NCBI GenBank assembly: GCA_011523395.1
Contig: WTGW01000121.1
Coordinates: forward strand, 1 to 32,053
From: Acidimicrobiia bacterium
GTDB taxonomy: Bacteria; Actinomycetota; Acidimicrobiia; Spongiisociales; Spongiisociaceae
DNA: 32,053 bases
Direction of reading: 5' to 3'
This document shows positions 29,308 through 32,053 of the stretch, in pieces. Made by a program: the position numbers and the translations under genes. How positions within the stretch are numbered: position 1 is the stretch's first letter; each line of letters opens with the position of its first letter. Below the pieces are notes generated by a model that did no database searches, was not told where the DNA came from, and was given only the letters and a program-made list of their open reading frames with translations.

Positions 29308-29622
29308 TCAACCTGTCAGCGCTCTGATCCCGGCCAGCACCGATCGGCTGAGGGCCAGGTCGACCAGGAATACGTAACCCGTCAGGACGCCGGTCGTGAT
29401 GACGGTCACCGTTGTGAACGCGATCATCTGCCGGCGGTTGGGCCAGTTGACACGGCTCAACTCCACCCGCACCTCGCGGAGGAACTGGACCAGCCGGCCC
29501 CAGCGGCCGGTCACCGACCCGTCGCCGCCCGGCGCACCCGCGATCGGCGAGCGGCGCCGGTCACCCTGTTGTTTGTTGCGCCGCTCTTCCCGCTCGGCCA
29601 TGCGACGCATCTCGCGGTTCAT
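29308..29622 (-). CDS. secE: Preprotein translocase subunit SecE
   Basis: This protein of about 104 residues has a basic, hydrophilic N-terminus, the SecE signature FLREVRVELSRVNWPNRRQM and one membrane helix, AFTTVTVITTGVLTGYVFLVD (amphipathic plus transmembrane, about 68-90). It is the single-helix form usual outside enterobacteria and is part of the SecYEG channel. The start MNREMRRM was chosen at 29620-29622; ribosome-binding support is weak, and a second ATG four codons in is possible. It lies between tRNA-Trp and nusG, as in mycobacteria. Confidence 0.92.
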   Translation of the reverse strand: MNREMRRMAEREERRNKQQGDRRRSPIAGAPGGDGSVTGRWGRLVQFLREVRVELSRVNWPNRRQMIAFTTVTVITTGVLTGYVFLVDLALSRSVLAGIRALTG

Positions 29623-29679
29623 TTTTCTGCTGCCTTTTCTTGTGGGTACTGCGACGGGAGCCGCAGTGAACGAGTCGAG

Positions 29680-29755
29680 CAGGGGCGGAGGGACTCGAAC
29701 CCCCAACCTCCGGTTTTGGAGACCGGCGCTCTAACCAACTTCGAGCTACGCCCCT
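29680..29755 (-). tRNA. tRNA-Trp (anticodon CCA)
   Basis: This 76-nt cloverleaf has acceptor arms AGGGGCG and CGCCCCT, D-stem GCTC/GAGC, anticodon stem CCGGT/ACCGG with loop CTCCAAA (anticodon CCA), variable loop AGGTT, and a T-arm with loop TTCGAGT, ending at discriminator G. CCA is not encoded. Its place just before secE is conserved with mycobacteria. Confidence 0.97.
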
Positions 29756-29769
29756 CGGCTGCCGCAGGG

Positions 29770-29797
29770 AGTATACGAACAGGTCTGCCCTAGTTTA
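29770..29797 (-). promoter_or_regulatory. Candidate promoter for tRNA-Trp
   Basis: On the minus strand TATACT (29770-29775) lies 14 bases before the tRNA 5' end, and a second -10-like TAAACT lies at 29792-29797. The latter hexamer also appears in the rplL-rpoB gap at 25541-25546. The -35 regions are poor matches, so the call rests on position and the -10 sequence. Confidence 0.4.
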
Positions 29798-29828
29798 GAC
29801 ACCTCACGACCCCGTCCGGTCGTCGGCG

Positions 29829-29863
29829 GTCAGTGGCCAGTGATCAGTGGCCAGTGATCAGTA
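29829..29863. repeat. Five-unit heptamer array
   Basis: Five consecutive 7-bp units, GTCAGTG, GCCAGTG, ATCAGTG, GCCAGTG and ATCAGTA, share the core CAGTG. The array lies 43 bp beyond the stop codon of the anti-sigma gene and ahead of the tRNA-Trp promoter. It belongs to the same class as the arrays at 1-49 and 10124-10151. Confidence 0.85.
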
Positions 29864-29906
29864 GGAATTAGCAGTTCGTAAGTATTCGGTCAATCAACCG
29901 GGTGGG

Positions 29907-30305
29907 CTACCGGATGCTTGGCGATCTCATCCGGCGGGCCAGCACCACCACCCCTATGGCGGCGATCGAAACTGCCGACGCCACCGCGGTGGCGGTTCTT
30001 CGACTGGTAGAGCTGCGCCGCGCCGAGGGGTGGTCGCCGCCCACCTCGGCCGGGTACTCCAGGCCGGCCGTCATGTCGTAGGGCACCGGCTCGACCTGGG
30101 TTCGCATGGCGCCCAGCTCGGCCAGCATCCTCCGCTGGCGAGCGGTGGCGACCTGGCAGGTCAGGCAGCCGCGGCGATGTCGCTCCATCACCGGAGGCAG
30201 GTCTATCCCGCCCGACTCGGCCCCGTGCAGGACCAGCCGGGTGAGGCCGCAGGTGGCGATCCGAGGAACGCGATCGAGTCCGGCGCGGTTCACCAGGCGG
30301 CTCAA
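29907..30305 (-). CDS. Probable zinc-binding anti-sigma factor
   Basis: This 132-residue protein has a zinc-type anti-sigma motif: Cys19, then His43-x3-Cys47-x2-Cys50 in ERHRRGCLTC. A polar linker and one membrane helix follow (about 104-123, AVASAVSIAAIGVVVL), with a short basic cytoplasmic or external tail. This suits a membrane-bound inhibitor of the adjacent sigma factor. It starts at TTG, overlapping the sigma stop as TTGA, and AAGGAG lies five bases upstream, so coupled 1:1 synthesis is expected. The signal it senses is unknown. Confidence 0.78.
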   Translation of the reverse strand: MSRLVNRAGLDRVPRIATCGLTRLVLHGAESGGIDLPPVMERHRRGCLTCQVATARQRRMLAELGAMRTQVEPVPYDMTAGLEYPAEVGGDHPSARRSSTSRRTATAVASAVSIAAIGVVVLARRMRSPSIR

Positions 30306-30865
30306 CTCGACTCCTTCAACAGCTCCCGCAACCGGAGATGAGCGCGGTGCAACCGCACCTTGGAGGCGGTCACCGAGATCGACAGTGCTTCGGAGATCTC
30401 CTTGTGTGACCAGCCGTAGACGTCCTTCAGGATCACCACCGTGCGCTGGGATCGCGCCAGTTCTGCGAGCGCCGCCCCGAGCCGGGCGCGCAACTCGGTC
30501 CGCTCCCCCGCCACCTCGGGATTGCCGCGGTCGCTCGCCTGCGGTTGGACGATCATCGCGTCAAGCTGGTAGGTGCGCTGGCGAGCCGCCCGTCCCTTGA
30601 GCGTCCAGGCGACGTTGGCCGTGATCCGGTACAGCCAGGTGGAGAAGCTCGAGTCCCCCCGGAACCGCCCGATGGCCCGCCACGCCCGGATCAATGCCTC
30701 CTGGGTGACATCGGCTGCCAGGGTTCGATCACCCACCAACCGGACCGCCAGCGTGTAGACCTCGTGTTGATGGAGCCGTGCCAACTCTCCGAAGGCCTCC
30801 CGATCACCGTCTCGCGACCGGTCCACCAGCTCGTTTACGTCGGGACCCAACCGGTGGTCCTGCAC
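30302..30865 (-). CDS. ECF-type RNA polymerase sigma factor
   Basis: This sigma-70 family ECF factor of about 187 residues has region 2 at about residues 22-92 (EAFGELARLHQHEVYTLAVR; DVTQEALIRAWRAIGRFRGD; FSTWLYRITANVAW) and region 4 at about 135-185 (RSQRTVVILKDVYGWSHKEI; SISVTASKVRLHRAHLRLRE). There is no region 1 or 3. The start is uncertain: GTG at 30863-30865 directly follows the hotdog gene stop but has an AGGAG too close to it, and downstream TTG or GTG codons are alternatives. It is paired with the overlapping anti-sigma gene; targets are unknown, and both genes interrupt an otherwise conserved gene order. Confidence 0.92.
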   Translation of the reverse strand: MQDHRLGPDVNELVDRSRDGDREAFGELARLHQHEVYTLAVRLVGDRTLAADVTQEALIRAWRAIGRFRGDSSFSTWLYRITANVAWTLKGRAARQRTYQLDAMIVQPQASDRGNPEVAGERTELRARLGAALAELARSQRTVVILKDVYGWSHKEISEALSISVTASKVRLHRAHLRLRELLKESS

Positions 30866-30869
30866 GCTC

Positions 30870-31757
30870 CTACCCGCTTCCGTCGTCCTTCGGTATCTCG
30901 ATGCTAGCCGAGACGTGATCTCCCGCTTCGGACGACACTGTCGCGTTGAGGACGGTCCGCAGCTCATCCCGATCCTTCACCATGGTGGTGACGCGGGCAG
31001 CCTGGTCGGGATACAGGGGCCGCCGGAACCGGAAGCGGGCCCGGGCGAGGGGACGGGGCCCGGGCGACGATGCAGCGGCCGGCTGGGTAGCCCAGGCGGC
31101 CATCAGCAGGCCGTGGCAGATAACACCGCCCACTCCCGACTCGACCCCCCGGAGGTGGTCCCAGTGGACCGGGTTGAAGTCCTCGCTGGCGGCGGCGTAC
31201 CGCACCAAGTCGATGCGGGAGGCCGACTTGGCCAGCGGCGTGAGGGACTCGCCTACCTCGGGCAAGGACTCGGCGCGGGGAACGGAGTTGGCCCGGCGCG
31301 CCTCTGCCGCCGGCTCGGAACGCTCGGTGGCCGTCCCTCCGGGTGGGCTCTCCGGGGACATGAGGAACAGCGAGCGGGACGACAGCACCGTCCGGTCGGC
31401 GGAATCTACGACCTCGGCGCCGAAGGTGACGAAGGCGGTGCCGGCCCGCTCCCGGAGCCGATCGACCCGGGCCGAGATGGCCAGGTCGGCGCCGATCCGC
31501 CAGGGCCGGCGCCAGGTGAATGTCTGCTCGCCGTGGATGAGCAAGCGGGCATGCGAAGCAACGTCCGGATCGCCCAGGAAGGACGTGGCCACCTTGAACA
31601 GAACCGCCCCGGCGAACGAGGGCGGAGCGTGGGCATGCCAGCGCTCCGGATCGTCGCCGGTCGCCGCCACGTATGCGGCCACCTGGGCCCGACTGACTCG
31701 GAACCGCGACGGGCCGTAGGTGCGACCGGCCAGGTCCCGCAGGCCCGTGACTTCCAT
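30870..31757 (-). CDS. Double-hotdog MaoC-like dehydratase (HadA-HadB-like fusion)
   Basis: This 295-residue protein has two hotdog domains. The N-terminal half (about 1-135, LRDLAGRTYGPSRFRVSRAQ; FTWRRPWRIGADLAISARVD) resembles HadA/FAS1-like dehydratase domains. A linker of about 35 residues follows. The C-terminal half has the hydratase motif AASEDFNPVHWD (Asp and His catalytic pair) and GVICHGLLMAAW. In mycobacteria separate hadA, hadB and hadC genes follow rpmG and dehydrate 3-hydroxyacyl-ACP in fatty-acid elongation; here a single fused gene holds that place. The ATG is preceded by TAGG. The substrate is inferred only. Confidence 0.85.
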   Translation of the reverse strand: MEVTGLRDLAGRTYGPSRFRVSRAQVAAYVAATGDDPERWHAHAPPSFAGAVLFKVATSFLGDPDVASHARLLIHGEQTFTWRRPWRIGADLAISARVDRLRERAGTAFVTFGAEVVDSADRTVLSSRSLFLMSPESPPGGTATERSEPAAEARRANSVPRAESLPEVGESLTPLAKSASRIDLVRYAAASEDFNPVHWDHLRGVESGVGGVICHGLLMAAWATQPAAASSPGPRPLARARFRFRRPLYPDQAARVTTMVKDRDELRTVLNATVSSEAGDHVSASIEIPKDDGSG

Positions 31758-31766
31758 CCCGACCTA

Positions 31767-31787
31767 CTAGTGGCTAGTGGTCTAGCG
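31767..31787. repeat. Short heptamer repeat at the rpmG stop codon
   Basis: Two CTAGTGG units (31767-31780) are followed by TCTAGCG; the CTA at 31782-31784 is the rpmG stop codon on the minus strand. The unit resembles the AGTGG-containing heptamers elsewhere in the window and again lies exactly at a gene's 3' end. Confidence 0.6.
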
Positions 31788-31964
31788 GGTTTCGCGATGC
31801 AGGGTGTGGCGCCGGAGAAAGCGGTTGTACTTCCTGAGCTCGAGCCGGCCGGTGGTATTGGTCCGGTTCTTGGTGGTGATGTAGCGCGACGGGGGCTTTC
31901 CCTCGGCCCTCGCCTCGGTGCACTCGAGGGTGATCTTGATACGGCTTCCCTTTTTCTTGGCCAT
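31782..31964 (-). CDS. rpmG: Ribosomal protein bL33, zinc-free form
   Basis: This 60-residue protein contains [20 protein letters not shown] and [20 protein letters not shown], ending [13 protein letters not shown]. The usual zinc ligands (two CxxC pairs) are not conserved: only Cys15 remains, the second pair is replaced by NRFL, and a few residues are added before YITTKN. It is therefore a C-minus paralogue that does not need zinc. GGGAGGG lies four bases before the ATG. It lies 41 bp after the tuf stop and leads the hadAB-trpT-secE-nusG segment. Confidence 0.95.
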   Translation of the reverse strand: MAKKKGSRIKITLECTEARAEGKPPSRYITTKNRTNTTGRLELRKYNRFLRRHTLHRETR

Positions 31965-32005
31965 GGTGCCCTCCCGCTGTCCGATTCTCCGACCCGGTGT
32001 TCCGG

Positions 32006-32053
32006 TTATTCGATGATTTTGGTGACGGTGCCTGCCCCGACGGTGCGTCCGCC
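32006..32053 (-). CDS. tuf: Elongation factor Tu, C-terminal end (partial)
   Basis: The last 15 codons and the TAA stop read [15 protein letters not shown], the nearly invariant C-terminus of EF-Tu. The gene continues past the right edge of the window. EF-Tu delivers aminoacyl-tRNA to the ribosome. It is upstream of rpmG on the same strand, and the 41-bp gap suggests co-transcription or a very short promoter region. Confidence 0.93.
   Translation of the reverse strand, partial: GGRTVGAGTVTKIIE

Overview
The window is a high-G+C chromosomal segment from an actinobacterium (Actinomycetota). The evidence is the dnaK-grpE-dnaJ-hspR heat-shock operon, an actinobacterium-restricted DUF3151 gene, an RpoC with the actinobacterial N-terminal coiled-coil insert, and the order rpmG, hadAB-like, tRNA-Trp, secE, nusG, rplK, rplA, rplJ, rplL, rpoB, rpoC, which closely follows the mycobacterial order. 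The lineage below phylum cannot be fixed from sequence alone. An Acidimicrobiia-like or other deep, poorly cultured branch would fit the use of selenocysteine and the unusual intergenic repeats.

Layout. 1-2020: an SPFH/stomatin gene and its NfeD partner on the minus strand, a MITE-like inverted repeat and a small membrane protein. 2024-3873: menB preceded by a GrdB-family selenoprotein whose gene is interrupted by an in-frame UGA at 3343-3345, with a bacterial SECIS-like hairpin just behind it. 3946-5152: a lower-GC pair, an alpha/beta hydrolase and a free-standing acyl carrier protein, converging on a strong hairpin. 5227-10011: DUF3151, a repeat-rich gap, then hspR, dnaJ, grpE and dnaK read from right to left. 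10266-13208: a metX-metY-CoA-binding-protein operon for homocysteine synthesis by direct sulfhydrylation. 13293-17892: recR and dnaX on the minus strand, then a divergent dGTPase-like gene and mannose-1-phosphate guanylyltransferase. 17945-32053: one long minus-strand transcription/translation cluster from the last codons of tuf (right edge) through rpmG, a fused double-hotdog dehydratase, an ECF sigma/anti-sigma pair, tRNA-Trp, secE, nusG, rplKA, rplJL, rpoB and rpoC.

Most genes are housekeeping. The unusual signals are: (1) the selenoprotein, which automatic annotation would split into two ORFs, with menB overlapping its stop; (2) an RpoC that keeps its first zinc site but has lost all four cysteines of the second; (3) a class of 7-bp-period repeat arrays, different in sequence from site to site, sitting at or just behind stop codons, including a hairpin that carries the stop codons of both manC and rpoC; (4) two families of MITE-like elements, one inserted between rplK and rplA; and (5) a lower-GC hydrolase/ACP pair. 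No CRISPR array, complete transposase, phage gene or rRNA was found. Start codons were chosen from Shine-Dalgarno matches and family alignment from memory, and all functional names rest on motif recognition without database searches.
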